From positions 1 through 37,469 of the IMG/VR virus record IMGVR_UViG_3300020467_001053: 37,469 nt of DNA, one strand, 5' to 3'. This DNA is from a virus. Positions 1-6,633 of the stretch are shown here, one piece after another; position 1 is the first letter of the stretch; each line of letters starts with the position of its first letter. The position numbers and the translations under genes were made by a program. The notes below the pieces were generated by a model. It was not told the DNA's origin, ran no database searches, and saw nothing but the letters and a program-made list of their open reading frames with translations.

Positions 1-87
1 AGTCGGCTTACTTGCGTCTCCTATACGGGAGATGAACGTTGTGTTAATACTAACACATTTCAACTATTTAGTCAAGTTAATATGTAA
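1..87 (+). CDS. C-terminal end of a plus-strand gene, possibly PhyH-type oxygenase (partial)
   Basis: An open frame enters from the left edge and ends in TAA at 85-87, giving 28 residues that begin SRLTCVSYTGDERCVN. The arrangement Arg-hydrophobic-x-x-SYTGDE-R resembles the end of phytanoyl-CoA dioxygenase (PhyH) family proteins, where a conserved Arg that binds 2-oxoglutarate lies in a late strand followed by a GDD/GDE turn. That likeness is from memory and rests on very few residues. The gene converges on the minus-strand oxygenase gene that ends at 158. Family assignment is tentative; that this is coding at all is moderately likely. Confidence 0.4.
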   Translation, partial: SRLTCVSYTGDERCVNTNTFQLFSQVNM

Positions 88-99
88 ATTTGTTACATC

Positions 100-135
100 G
101 ACCCTACAGGTCAAAAAAATTGCGGAGTTTTTTTT
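100..135. terminator. Possible terminator between convergent genes
   Basis: A small inverted repeat GACC-ctaca-GGTC (100-112) is followed by seven A (113-119), TTGCGGAG and eight T (128-135). The A/T runs can pair with each other, and the T run lies downstream on the plus strand. The element sits between the plus-strand gene ending at 87 and the minus-strand gene ending at 158, where a terminator is expected. The stem is short and AT-rich, so this is weak. Confidence 0.3.
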
Positions 136-157
136 CCCCGATATATGGAATTAAAAG

Positions 158-703
158 TCAATTTTGGGGTGGCAGTAATATATTAAATGATATAGTAATT
201 CTATCTTCATCTGAATCATTAACACCAACCTCATGTTCTAACCACGATGGAAACAATATTAACATATTGTCTATTGGAGTTAAACAATTAGGTTCTTTAG
301 GTGGATAAGAATTATAATCTCCCACCATACAAAACCATGTTCCTTTAGGATCATGAAAAATAATTTGTCCAGAATTTTCAGGAGCCTTTACATGGTAGAT
401 ACCTGATAACAATACATTAGTTACAGAAAACGAATTGGTAGCATTTATATGTTGTTTAATAGAACCACCTTTTGGTGTAATGTTTACCCATGATTGTATA
501 TCATATTCACCATCATATCTTTTATATGCATTAGAAGAATTGGAAAATGGTTCAGGAATAGATTGTTGAATAGCATCTATAAATTCCTCATCATAAAAAT
601 TCTTTCCAGAAAAATCTCTTACTACTGTTTCTAATCTATCAGTATCTAACCACAATTTATCTGTCCACACTCTAACAGGAAAGAGTGTATGTTCCTGCAT
701 CAT
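158..703 (-). CDS. 2OG-Fe(II) oxygenase family protein (TIGR02466-like), copy 2
   Basis: This 181-residue protein resembles the TIGR02466 / 2OG-FeII_Oxy_5 family of double-stranded beta-helix oxygenases, common in marine myophages and mostly of unknown substrate. Visible family signatures are LLSGIYHVKAPENSG (98-112), FHDP (116-119), FPSWLEHEV (151-159) and RITISFN (168-174). Likely iron ligands are His85, Asp118 and His157, and Arg168 would bind 2-oxoglutarate. I start it at the ATG at 703, which overlaps the upstream stop (ATGA) and aligns with the start of its neighbour; a TTG at 718 is possible but would lengthen the overlap. It is a tandem paralogue of the next gene. The substrate cannot be told from sequence. 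Confidence 0.8.
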   Translation of the reverse strand: MMQEHTLFPVRVWTDKLWLDTDRLETVVRDFSGKNFYDEEFIDAIQQSIPEPFSNSSNAYKRYDGEYDIQSWVNITPKGGSIKQHINATNSFSVTNVLLSGIYHVKAPENSGQIIFHDPKGTWFCMVGDYNSYPPKEPNCLTPIDNMLILFPSWLEHEVGVNDSDEDRITISFNILLPPQN

Positions 704-1266
704 AAGTACATTTTCCAATCACAATCATTCTTACGTATGATATTAAATGATATACTAATTCTTTCTTCATCAGAATTATTAACATCTACCTCATGCTCCA
801 ACCAAGATGGAAAATAAAATATTTTATCTTCTTCAGGAATAATAGCAGAATATGATGCCTGATTATAATATCTTTGATCTGCCATAGAATGTAATATAGG
901 TCCTCTAGGATCATGAAACACAATTGATCCAGAATTTTCAGGAACCTTCACATAATAAACACCAGATAACAACACAAGACCATTAGTATGAGTATGTCTC
1001 ATATTATAAGCATCTTTTGGATTTATATTAACCCAAGTATGAACATATAACTCACCCAAATCTTCATCAGTCTCTGGTACATTATTTTTTATACCATTGA
1101 CCAATTCCTCATCATCAAAACGATGACCCTGATACCCATTAACATTTGAGAATCTTTGAGATGGATTTTCATCAGCAAACTCTTTTATTCTAGATATTAA
1201 TCCTTCTTTCTCTATATTTAATTTGGTTGACCATACTTTACTGCTGAATAAAGAATACTCTTCCAT
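700..1266 (-). CDS. 2OG-Fe(II) oxygenase family protein (TIGR02466-like), copy 1
   Basis: A 188-residue paralogue of the downstream gene with the same layout. It has HTHTN (91-95), LLSGVYYVKVPENSGSIVFH (99-118), HDPR (118-121), FPSWLEHEV (152-160) and RISISFN (169-175). Probable metal ligands are His91 or His93, Asp119 and His158, with Arg169 for 2-oxoglutarate. Its ATG overlaps the preceding stop codon (TAATG) and its own stop overlaps the next ATG, so the two oxygenases are likely translationally coupled. Two adjacent copies that have diverged in the N-terminal half suggest duplication followed by change in substrate or partner. Such proteins hydroxylate proteins, sugars or small molecules; which one applies here is unknown. 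Confidence 0.82.
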   Translation of the reverse strand: MEEYSLFSSKVWSTKLNIEKEGLISRIKEFADENPSQRFSNVNGYQGHRFDDEELVNGIKNNVPETDEDLGELYVHTWVNINPKDAYNMRHTHTNGLVLLSGVYYVKVPENSGSIVFHDPRGPILHSMADQRYYNQASYSAIIPEEDKIFYFPSWLEHEVDVNNSDEERISISFNIIRKNDCDWKMYL

Positions 1267-1646
1267 TATTTTCTTTTTTTCTTCTTAACACCTGGTGACT
1301 GGTATCCCCATAACTTAGGACTTATAGTTCCCTTACCATATTCAATACTTTTCAATCCATCCTTAAATTTATCCCAATACATATCAAAAAGTTTAGTCTT
1401 AGATCCTCTACTCAAATCTAAAAGAGTTTTATCATCAACAACATATTTGATAACAAAAGCATCATTAGGTGCATGAGTAGCATAAACATCTTCTAAAGTA
1501 CCATTAGAAACTAAAATTTCACAAGCATAGATTGTCTTAGAACTTTCCTTCTCTTCCTTACTCCAAGGATCAAATTTAGGTTGTGGTTTAGCTTCTAATT
1601 GTTTCTTCTCTTGTTTCTTCTCTTCTGTTGCTACTTCTTCACTCAT
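1266..1646 (-). CDS. Small charged protein of unknown function
   Basis: A 126-residue protein with an acidic and lysine-rich low-complexity start (Glu/Lys/Gln to about residue 25) and a basic end (KKKKRK). Between them is a compact region with SSKTIYACEILVSNG (35-49) and VIKYVVDDKTLLDLSRGSK. I do not recognise a named family, though proteins with this outline occur in marine T4-like phages. It overlaps the upstream gene by ATGA and the downstream oxygenase by TAATG, so it is part of one translationally coupled set. The charged ends suggest a nucleic-acid or protein-binding role, which is inference only. Confidence 0.6.
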   Translation of the reverse strand: MSEEVATEEKKQEKKQLEAKPQPKFDPWSKEEKESSKTIYACEILVSNGTLEDVYATHAPNDAFVIKYVVDDKTLLDLSRGSKTKLFDMYWDKFKDGLKSIEYGKGTISPKLWGYQSPGVKKKKRK

Positions 1647-2311
1647 GATCTACCACCCCATCTAATTTCTGGATATGCTTCCCCTGCTACTTCCTTTGTA
1701 ACTTTATATTTGTCAGTCAATTTCTTATCCTTAACAAGAATAAGAATCTCTGCCTCTAATGGATGCAATCCTGTAAGAATATTAATAAACATAGTCTCTC
1801 TACGAAGACCTGACAAACTTGGATTACCACCTTTTAAGAAATTATAGAACCTCTTAAATTCCTTACGGATTGTTGTTCTCCCTTGATCATTAGAACCCAA
1901 TGAACTAGATCCCATTTCATTCATCTTACTGACAGCATCCTCAATCTTTTCAGATAAAGTTCCTGTCATTGTTTCATCTTCTAAGTTACTACCAAAAGGA
2001 ACATAACCTTCTGGTAATAATGAAATAGCTGTCTCATCAAAATTCCAGATAAGAAGTGCCATGATTGACGGATGAGAATACTTCTTAAGTACCTCTACTT
2101 TCTTGGCAGCAGTTCTCATCTTATTAACTGCATCAAGAACCTCAAAAGCAAATGGATTTGCAGGTAAATCAGGAACAACCTGTGCTATTGTTTTTGCTTT
2201 TGGTTTTGCAGTTGCCCTTGGTTTTGCAGTTGCCCTTGGTTTTGCCGCAGTTGCTTTTTTTGGTGACGCTTTCTTTCTAGTCGTCGCTGTCGTCTTCTTC
2301 GCTGGTGTCAT
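1643..2311 (-). CDS. Conserved myophage protein with Lys/Ala/Pro-rich basic N-terminal tail
   Basis: A 222-residue protein. Residues 1-45 are a basic, low-complexity tail rich in Lys, Ala, Pro and Thr, with ATAKPR/PKAT repeats resembling the tails of histone H1-like proteins. Residues 50-222 form a helical globular domain (PANPFAFEVLDAVNKMR, YSHPSIMALLIWNFDETA, GLRRETMFINILTGLHPLEA). I believe the globular part matches an uncharacterised family conserved in T4-like cyanophages (possibly DUF6433), from memory. The ATG at 2311 is preferred over the TTG at 2323. The tail suggests binding to DNA or RNA; the function is unknown. The gene overlaps both neighbours. Confidence 0.65.
   Translation of the reverse strand: MTPAKKTTATTRKKASPKKATAAKPRATAKPRATAKPKAKTIAQVVPDLPANPFAFEVLDAVNKMRTAAKKVEVLKKYSHPSIMALLIWNFDETAISLLPEGYVPFGSNLEDETMTGTLSEKIEDAVSKMNEMGSSSLGSNDQGRTTIRKEFKRFYNFLKGGNPSLSGLRRETMFINILTGLHPLEAEILILVKDKKLTDKYKVTKEVAGEAYPEIRWGGRS
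2202..2237 (-). repeat. Tandem 18-bp repeat inside the basic tail
   Basis: Two identical 18-bp units (plus-strand GGTTTTGCAGTTGCCCTT) at 2202-2219 and 2220-2237, with a third partial unit following. They encode the repeated (R)ATAKP element of the basic tail. The number of units could change by slippage without breaking the frame. Confidence 0.85.
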
Positions 2312-2504
2312 AATTGTTTTCAAATCTAAATGCTACAATGTCATCTGGAACTAAATTTCCATTTTGATCAAACATCTCAGGATGTATTTTAGGTATTTCT
2401 TGGTAGTTCATCATATATTCTCTGGCAACCCAACCACCAATTGCTCCTACTATAAGAAACAATACTGTTAGAAAAGATCCAAATACTAAACTTACTGCTA
2501 ACAT
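2277..2504 (-). CDS. Small single-pass membrane protein
   Basis: A 75-residue protein that begins MLAVSLVFGSFLTVLFLIVG, a hydrophobic helix at about 2-25, followed by GGWVAREYMMNYQEIPKIHPEMFDQN and a very acidic end (DTSEEDDSDD). The start at 2504 is chosen because AGGAG lies seven bases upstream of that ATG. The open frame itself continues upstream to 2690, deep into the glutaredoxin gene; a longer 137-residue product is possible but would overlap glutaredoxin by 77 bases. Likely an inner-membrane-anchored protein with its acidic tail in the cytoplasm. Small proteins of this kind recur in cyanophages, with unknown role. Confidence 0.6.
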   Translation of the reverse strand: MLAVSLVFGSFLTVLFLIVGAIGGWVAREYMMNYQEIPKIHPEMFDQNGNLVPDDIVAFRFENNYDTSEEDDSDD

Positions 2505-2613
2505 GTCTCGTTCTCCTATTTTAAGTGTGGTGATATGTAGTGGTTTGGTTTTTGGCTTACCTCCAGATAGAATAAATTCAAACCCTCGATCAATATGATC
2601 TGGTTTATTTATG

Positions 2614-2862
2614 TCAGACGATTTGATTTTCTTTAAGAAATTCAACTGTCTCAGTACATCCTCCAAGTTTTTTCCTTTCTCCATGCTCATCGCATATTAT
2701 TTGAGGAAATGTAGAACCCTGACCAAATTCGGCATAGAAGTTTTCCCTATTAAAATCTGTACCAAGATTATACACCACATAACTACTATTTGTCAACTCC
2801 ATAACCTCTTTTATCTTGTTGCAATATGGGCAACCATCTCTACTATAAATGGTAAAGTTCAT
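2614..2862 (-). CDS. grx: Glutaredoxin
   Basis: An 82-residue thioredoxin-fold protein of classic glutaredoxin size. The dithiol active site CPYC is at residues 11-14, the cis-proline motif TFPQI near 52-56, and the glutathione-binding LGGCTET near 66-72. Glutaredoxins reduce disulfides and mixed disulfides with glutathione and donate electrons to ribonucleotide reductase; T4-like phages commonly carry one for deoxynucleotide synthesis. It is the first gene of the leftward set, downstream of a possible sigma70-like promoter at 2894-2923. A further possible role here is keeping the unusually cysteine-rich fibre proteins reduced before assembly, which is speculation. Confidence 0.92.
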   Translation of the reverse strand: MNFTIYSRDGCPYCNKIKEVMELTNSSYVVYNLGTDFNRENFYAEFGQGSTFPQIICDEHGERKKLGGCTETVEFLKENQIV

Positions 2863-2893
2863 TACTTTTTTATAAAAAATTATTTAGATAACT

Positions 2894-2923
2894 ATTATAT
2901 CTTATTTGTGTTATAATTAACAA
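2894..2923 (-). promoter_or_regulatory. Possible sigma70-type promoter for the grx gene set
   Basis: On the minus strand TTGTTA (2918-2923) and TATAAT (2894-2899) are separated by 18 bases, about 30 bases upstream of the glutaredoxin ATG. The -35 match is only 4 of 6. It lies back to back with the hldD promoter. Confidence 0.4.
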
Positions 2924-2934
2924 TAGTATTAGGA
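2909..2934 (+). promoter_or_regulatory. Extended -10 promoter and ribosome site for hldD
   Basis: TGTTATAAT at 2909-2917 is a perfect extended -10 element. AGGA at 2931-2934 lies nine bases before the TTG start at 2944 and decides that start; an in-frame stop (TAA, 2914-2916) rules out any start further upstream. Confidence 0.5.
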
Positions 2935-2943
2935 TATCACCAA

Positions 2944-3783
2944 TTGATTATACTAACAGGATCAAAAGGATTTATAGGTCAGAACTTTCTTAAGTATCTG
3001 ATAGAGCATTCGGATGAAGAGATTGTTACAGTTGATGAGCATGACTGTTGGGATTGGATAGCATACTTTAAGGACTGGGATAAAGTATCCCTCATACTGC
3101 ATCAAGGAGCGATCTCAGACACGACAGAGAGAGATATAGATAAACTCCATAGGATGAACGTTTGGTTCACTATAGAGTTGTTTGAGAGGGCAATAGAGCA
3201 TCAAATAGATGTTAAGTTTGCCTCATCCGCATCAGTATATGGCAATACAAGAAAAAGTTTGATGGGAAGTACTCCCAATAAAATATCTCCACTAAATTAC
3301 TACGCAATTACTAAGTTGCAGATGGATTATTACATCCAAGATAACTTAGATAAGTTTTCATCTATTCAGAGTTTCAGATACTTTAATGTGTATGGACAAG
3401 GAGAAGATAAAAAAGGAGATCAAGCGAGTCCTGTACATAAGTTTACACAACAGATAAAAGAAACAGGTAAACTAAAACTATTTGAGGGATCAAGTAAATA
3501 CCTAAGAGATTTTATTTGGGTTGGAGATATAGTAGAAGTCGTTCTTAATAATGATAAACCATCTGGTATCTATGATCTAGGAACCAGTAACCCAGTCAGT
3601 TTCAAGACTGTTGGTGAACTAATAGCATTAAAATATAAGGGAGAAATAGAATACATTCCATTCCCAGAACATCTAAAAGGAAAATATCAATACTTAACTA
3701 TAGCAGAAAAGGTTTGGGATCATCAATTTATAAACATAGCACAGTATCTTAATCTTATCTCAGAAGATCTACCGTCAAATTAA
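2944..3783 (+). CDS. hldD: ADP-L-glycero-D-manno-heptose 6-epimerase
   Basis: A 279-residue short-chain dehydrogenase-type epimerase that converts ADP-D-glycero- to ADP-L-glycero-D-manno-heptose, the last step of heptose activation for LPS. The NADP-binding loop is G6SKG9FIG12, the catalytic pair Tyr120-x3-Lys124 lies in NYYAITK, and the stretch from FRYFNVYG (144-151) through KLFEGSSKYLRDFIWVGD to EYIPFPEHLKGKYQ follows bacterial HldD closely, which separates it from other sugar epimerases. It is about 30 residues shorter than typical HldD. It starts at TTG with an AGGA ribosome site. It is the only complete plus-strand gene; its pathway partners lie on the other strand and its end overlaps the gene at 3755 by 29 bases, tail to tail. 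Confidence 0.92.
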   Translation: MIILTGSKGFIGQNFLKYLIEHSDEEIVTVDEHDCWDWIAYFKDWDKVSLILHQGAISDTTERDIDKLHRMNVWFTIELFERAIEHQIDVKFASSASVYGNTRKSLMGSTPNKISPLNYYAITKLQMDYYIQDNLDKFSSIQSFRYFNVYGQGEDKKGDQASPVHKFTQQIKETGKLKLFEGSSKYLRDFIWVGDIVEVVLNNDKPSGIYDLGTSNPVSFKTVGELIALKYKGEIEYIPFPEHLKGKYQYLTIAEKVWDHQFINIAQYLNLISEDLPSN

Positions 3784-4336
3784 AACTAAGAGTTCTTCTT
3801 TCTGAAATACATTTTTGTGCAAGTACCCAATGTTTTAATTGACTATCAAATAAAAAAGTTTTACCAGTTACTTGCTCTGGTCTATACGTTTCATTACTCC
3901 ATACAAATTCTAGATTATGTAAGTCATCAACATTAGACTCTTCTGGTAAATCTAAGATAGTAATACCAGATATATTTCCAGAGTGGCAATGAAGAGGTGT
4001 ATAATCACCTTTAAAATATCTATTTACCCAAACATCAGCATATAATTTAGAGAAATCAGCTTCCTTATAGGTTATTCTTGTATGTTCTTTATCAAAATCC
4101 CCAAACTGTTTTAGATATTCGTTTGCGGATTGAGAAATAAAAGTTGTAAATCCTATATCATTTAATTGATTTCTAGTTAAAAATATAATCTCAAATCCTC
4201 TGTCTAACATGTCTGGAGGATTTTGATCTTTACTATACTTCCCACTATTAACAAAATCATTAAAACTTTTAAGTACATCATCAGGACAAATGCACTCCAA
4301 AATATAAGGTCCAAAAGGTCTAAACAAATTATACAT
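3755..4336 (-). CDS. Divergent 2OG-Fe(II) oxygenase-like protein
   Basis: A 193-residue protein whose second half follows the double-stranded beta-helix oxygenase pattern: DVWVN (101-105), LHCHSGNISGITIL (115-128), GKTFLFDSQLKHWV (158-171) and ERRTLSFNL (179-187). Possible metal ligands are His116 or His118 and His169, with Arg180/181 for the co-substrate. The usual aspartate of the FxDPR motif in the two oxygenases at 158-1266 is not evident here, so activity is uncertain; it may be a binding protein or use different ligands. It is the last gene of the minus-strand glycan set (its ATG overlaps the cupin stop), suggesting it modifies the same glycan or a precursor. Residues 20-51 resemble the extended frame at 2505-2690. 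Confidence 0.6.
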   Translation of the reverse strand: MYNLFRPFGPYILECICPDDVLKSFNDFVNSGKYSKDQNPPDMLDRGFEIIFLTRNQLNDIGFTTFISQSANEYLKQFGDFDKEHTRITYKEADFSKLYADVWVNRYFKGDYTPLHCHSGNISGITILDLPEESNVDDLHNLEFVWSNETYRPEQVTGKTFLFDSQLKHWVLAQKCISERRTLSFNLTVDLLR

Positions 4337-4716
4337 TAATCACCTACAAATATTCTATGGGAATCTTCATCAAAATGTTGTGTAGAGAACTCAAATAATT
4401 CTGAATCTGTAAGAGCAACCATTTGATGTCTCATCTTTCTTGGAATATGAAACTTATCTCCAGGTTCCAATATTTTACTTTGAGAAAGTCCTATGTCACT
4501 ATTGAAACCATAATATAAATGCATCTTACCTGACTGTAGATAAAAAGTTTCATCCTTTAGAAGATGATAATGCCAAGAGCATCTCTTACCTTTACTAAAA
4601 AATAAAAGTTTACCACAATACTCTGGACTATTAACAATCCATTTCTCATATCCCCAACCTTTAGGTACAAATTTTATTTCACTAGATTCTTTGTACATCT
4701 TCTTCTTGTAAAACAT
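4336..4716 (-). CDS. Cupin-domain protein (sugar isomerase/epimerase-like)
   Basis: A 126-residue single-domain cupin. The metal-binding motif is WHYHLLKDETFYLQSGKMHL (His49, His51 and Glu56 counted from the first Met), with the second motif PGDKFHIPRKMRHQM giving His97. The start PKGWGYEKWIVN is typical of cupins related to the C-terminal half of type II mannose-6-phosphate isomerase, often found in polysaccharide clusters. Family members bind or isomerise sugar phosphates or sugar nucleotides; the substrate here is unknown. Two starts are possible: ATG 4716 (overlap of 35 bases with the kinase gene) or ATG 4698, which matches the family start better. Confidence 0.75.
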   Translation of the reverse strand: MFYKKKMYKESSEIKFVPKGWGYEKWIVNSPEYCGKLLFFSKGKRCSWHYHLLKDETFYLQSGKMHLYYGFNSDIGLSQSKILEPGDKFHIPRKMRHQMVALTDSELFEFSTQHFDEDSHRIFVGD

Positions 4717-5416
4717 AAGTTCCAGGATGCTGTACTGCTATAGCAGCACCTCTATTACCCATCATTAATGCTTGATCTATATTATCAGTACTTATATATC
4801 CATAAACTAATGCAGCAAGAAAAGTATCCCCTGCACCTACAACATCATATACCTTAACCTTTTCTGCTGGATAAATTTTGTTATTAAAAAAACATCCTTC
4901 AGACCCTTTAGTAACTATCAAATTATCAATAAAACAATCATCACTTAACGAACTACATTCTAAATCATTAATCTTAACAAAACAATTACTCTTGTTTGGA
5001 AGATATGATTTCTTACTATCAATAAAAACAGGGCATCTTGCACCTTCCACAATCTCAAATATTTTTTCAGTAGTAAGATATCCTTTATTATAATCTGAAA
5101 TAACAACAGCATCAAAACTATCTGTCATAATTGGTATCATAAGAGGTCTTACTGAATCTTCATTATCAACTCTTAGAATTTGTTGATTAGATTTTTCATC
5201 AATGAATCTAGTCTTAACTATTTTTTCAGGGTTAGTTAAAAATGTAATGTCAAGATCAAATGCTTGTAGATTTAGACATACGTTACCAGCCATTCCAGAC
5301 TTAGTTTCTACCCTATTAAAATTTAATATAGGTACTGGTGCTTCGGGACTAATTCTAGTACAGTTACCATAGATGTATTCATCTTCGCAACTATCACCTA
5401 CTAATAATACTTTCAA
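4682..5416 (-). CDS. hldE1: HldE-type heptose 7-phosphate kinase domain (PfkB family)
   Basis: A 244-residue ribokinase/PfkB-fold protein that best resembles the N-terminal kinase half of HldE (RfaE), which phosphorylates D-glycero-D-manno-heptose 7-phosphate at C1. Seen in it are GDSCEDEYIYG (7-17), RISPEAPVP (21-29, a strong HldE signature), GMAGNVCLN (41-49), NQQILRVD (77-84), SDYNKG (107-112) and VVGAGDTFLAAL (192-203) with catalytic Asp197. It is about 70 residues shorter than the usual kinase half; some of the loss lies between residues 60 and 70. It starts at TTG with GAGGAG just upstream. The gene sits between fkbM-like and cupin genes and overlaps both. Confidence 0.82.
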   Translation of the reverse strand: MKVLLVGDSCEDEYIYGNCTRISPEAPVPILNFNRVETKSGMAGNVCLNLQAFDLDITFLTNPEKIVKTRFIDEKSNQQILRVDNEDSVRPLMIPIMTDSFDAVVISDYNKGYLTTEKIFEIVEGARCPVFIDSKKSYLPNKSNCFVKINDLECSSLSDDCFIDNLIVTKGSEGCFFNNKIYPAEKVKVYDVVGAGDTFLAALVYGYISTDNIDQALMMGNRGAAIAVQHPGTYVLQEEDVQRI

Positions 5417-6236
5417 TTAAATCTCCTCTATTCCTATTAACCATAATATAATTTGGACCTATAAGATCGTCTAGATCCCAAAAATAACCCTCATTAAATT
5501 CAATATGAGTTGGAAAAATTTTTCCAATCATATACCTATCATTATAATCTCTATAATAATCATGTAAATTATACTTTGAGAATATGGATGCCTTTCCATA
5601 CTCAAACTGAATTATATCAATACATTCTAGTATATCTCCAAATCCAGTCAACACCTTAGACTCATAACCTTCAGTATCAACCTTAAGTAAGATCAATTTA
5701 TCTTTATCAAATTTATCCTTTAATATATCATCACCTCTACAAACTTGAATCTCACAAGGATCTGTAGAAGTTGGTCTAAGATCTAATATTGAAGACATTG
5801 TATGATCATTATGAACATTAATGTTCATTTTATCATTAACATCACCCAATGCCATATTATAACTTTCAATTTCAGTGTTATACTTACCTATGTTATAAAC
5901 TAATTGACTGTAAGTATCTGGAACAGGTTCAAAAGAATATACATGTGCACCTGTTATTTCTTGAGCAGCAATACTATACTCTCCAACATTTGCACCTACA
6001 TCTATAATATAATCTATCTTATGATCTTCCGATAATGCTTTTAATAAATTACATTCACCATTAGTCTTAAAATCATAATTTAGATTTTCATACTTCTTAT
6101 GATAGATAGTCGCTACAGAATCAACCCATCTATAAAAGTCACTTTTTCTATTGCCATGACTGGATGCTCCCAAGTTTCCCAAATCCCAAGCAAGATTATA
6201 AAAACGATTGGCAATGTCTTTCAATTCTTCATCCAT
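5394..6236 (-). CDS. FkbM-family methyltransferase
   Basis: A 280-residue SAM-dependent methyltransferase of the FkbM family. The SAM-binding motif is IIDVGANVGEYS (77-88), followed by VYSFEPVPDTYSQL (99-112) and a late KVDTEGYE motif, the usual FkbM set. FkbM enzymes mostly O-methylate sugars or polyketides, and in polysaccharide loci they cap or decorate glycans. I start it at ATG 6236, eight bases inside the previous gene, because AGAGGA lies seven bases upstream; an upstream ATG at 6275 would overlap by 47 bases. It lies between the two halves of the HldE activity. Confidence 0.85.
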   Translation of the reverse strand: MDEELKDIANRFYNLAWDLGNLGASSHGNRKSDFYRWVDSVATIYHKKYENLNYDFKTNGECNLLKALSEDHKIDYIIDVGANVGEYSIAAQEITGAHVYSFEPVPDTYSQLVYNIGKYNTEIESYNMALGDVNDKMNINVHNDHTMSSILDLRPTSTDPCEIQVCRGDDILKDKFDKDKLILLKVDTEGYESKVLTGFGDILECIDIIQFEYGKASIFSKYNLHDYYRDYNDRYMIGKIFPTHIEFNEGYFWDLDDLIGPNYIMVNRNRGDLIESIISR

Positions 6237-6633
6237 TAGAAATCCTCTTAATAACATTACTGCTGGAATATCCACCCACTCTAGGAAGATGTCTTACCTC
6301 ACCAGCGTGTTCCCAACCAACTACATCACCATCCCTCCAATCATCACCAAGTAATAATATATCGGGTTGATATAGTTCAATCAAATCCTCTAACTCCTTT
6401 CTACTACCAAAAGTATGTACTACATCAATATACTTGATTGCCTCAAGCATAGCAACCCTATAATGAAGATCATTTATAGGGCGATGCTCTCCTTTATCAG
6501 TACGAATCTTCTCATCCGTATCAGTAGCAACTATTACTTTGTTCCCTAGAGATCTAGCAACCTTGAATAGTTCTATGTGTCCTGGATGAAGAATATCGAA
6601 TGTGCCGTTGCACCAAACAATATCATTTTCCAT
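6229..6633 (-). CDS. hldE2: HldE-type heptose 1-phosphate adenylyltransferase domain
   Basis: A 134-residue nucleotidyltransferase corresponding in size and motifs to the C-terminal half of HldE, which adenylylates D-glycero-D-manno-heptose 1-phosphate to ADP-heptose. Key elements are NGTFDILHPGHIELF (9-23, with the HxGH nucleotide-binding motif His16-Pro-Gly-His19), HRPINDLHYRVAMLEAI, PDILLLGDDW and GYSSSNVIKRI (121-131, equivalent to the ISTT site). Glycerol-3-phosphate cytidylyltransferases share this fold, but the HldE-like kinase and hldD nearby favour heptose. Its ATG overlaps the carbamoyltransferase stop (TAATG). Confidence 0.82.
   Translation of the reverse strand: MENDIVWCNGTFDILHPGHIELFKVARSLGNKVIVATDTDEKIRTDKGEHRPINDLHYRVAMLEAIKYIDVVHTFGSRKELEDLIELYQPDILLLGDDWRDGDVVGWEHAGEVRHLPRVGGYSSSNVIKRISNG

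Noticed and set aside
1-40. tRNA-like or hairpin element at the left edge (TCTCC-tatacg-GGAGA)
   Set aside because: No cloverleaf could be folded; the sequence reads as an open frame ending at 87.
90-308. 72-residue plus-strand frame
   Set aside because: It has no ATG start and overlaps the oxygenase gene on the minus strand; its translation shows no recognisable motif.
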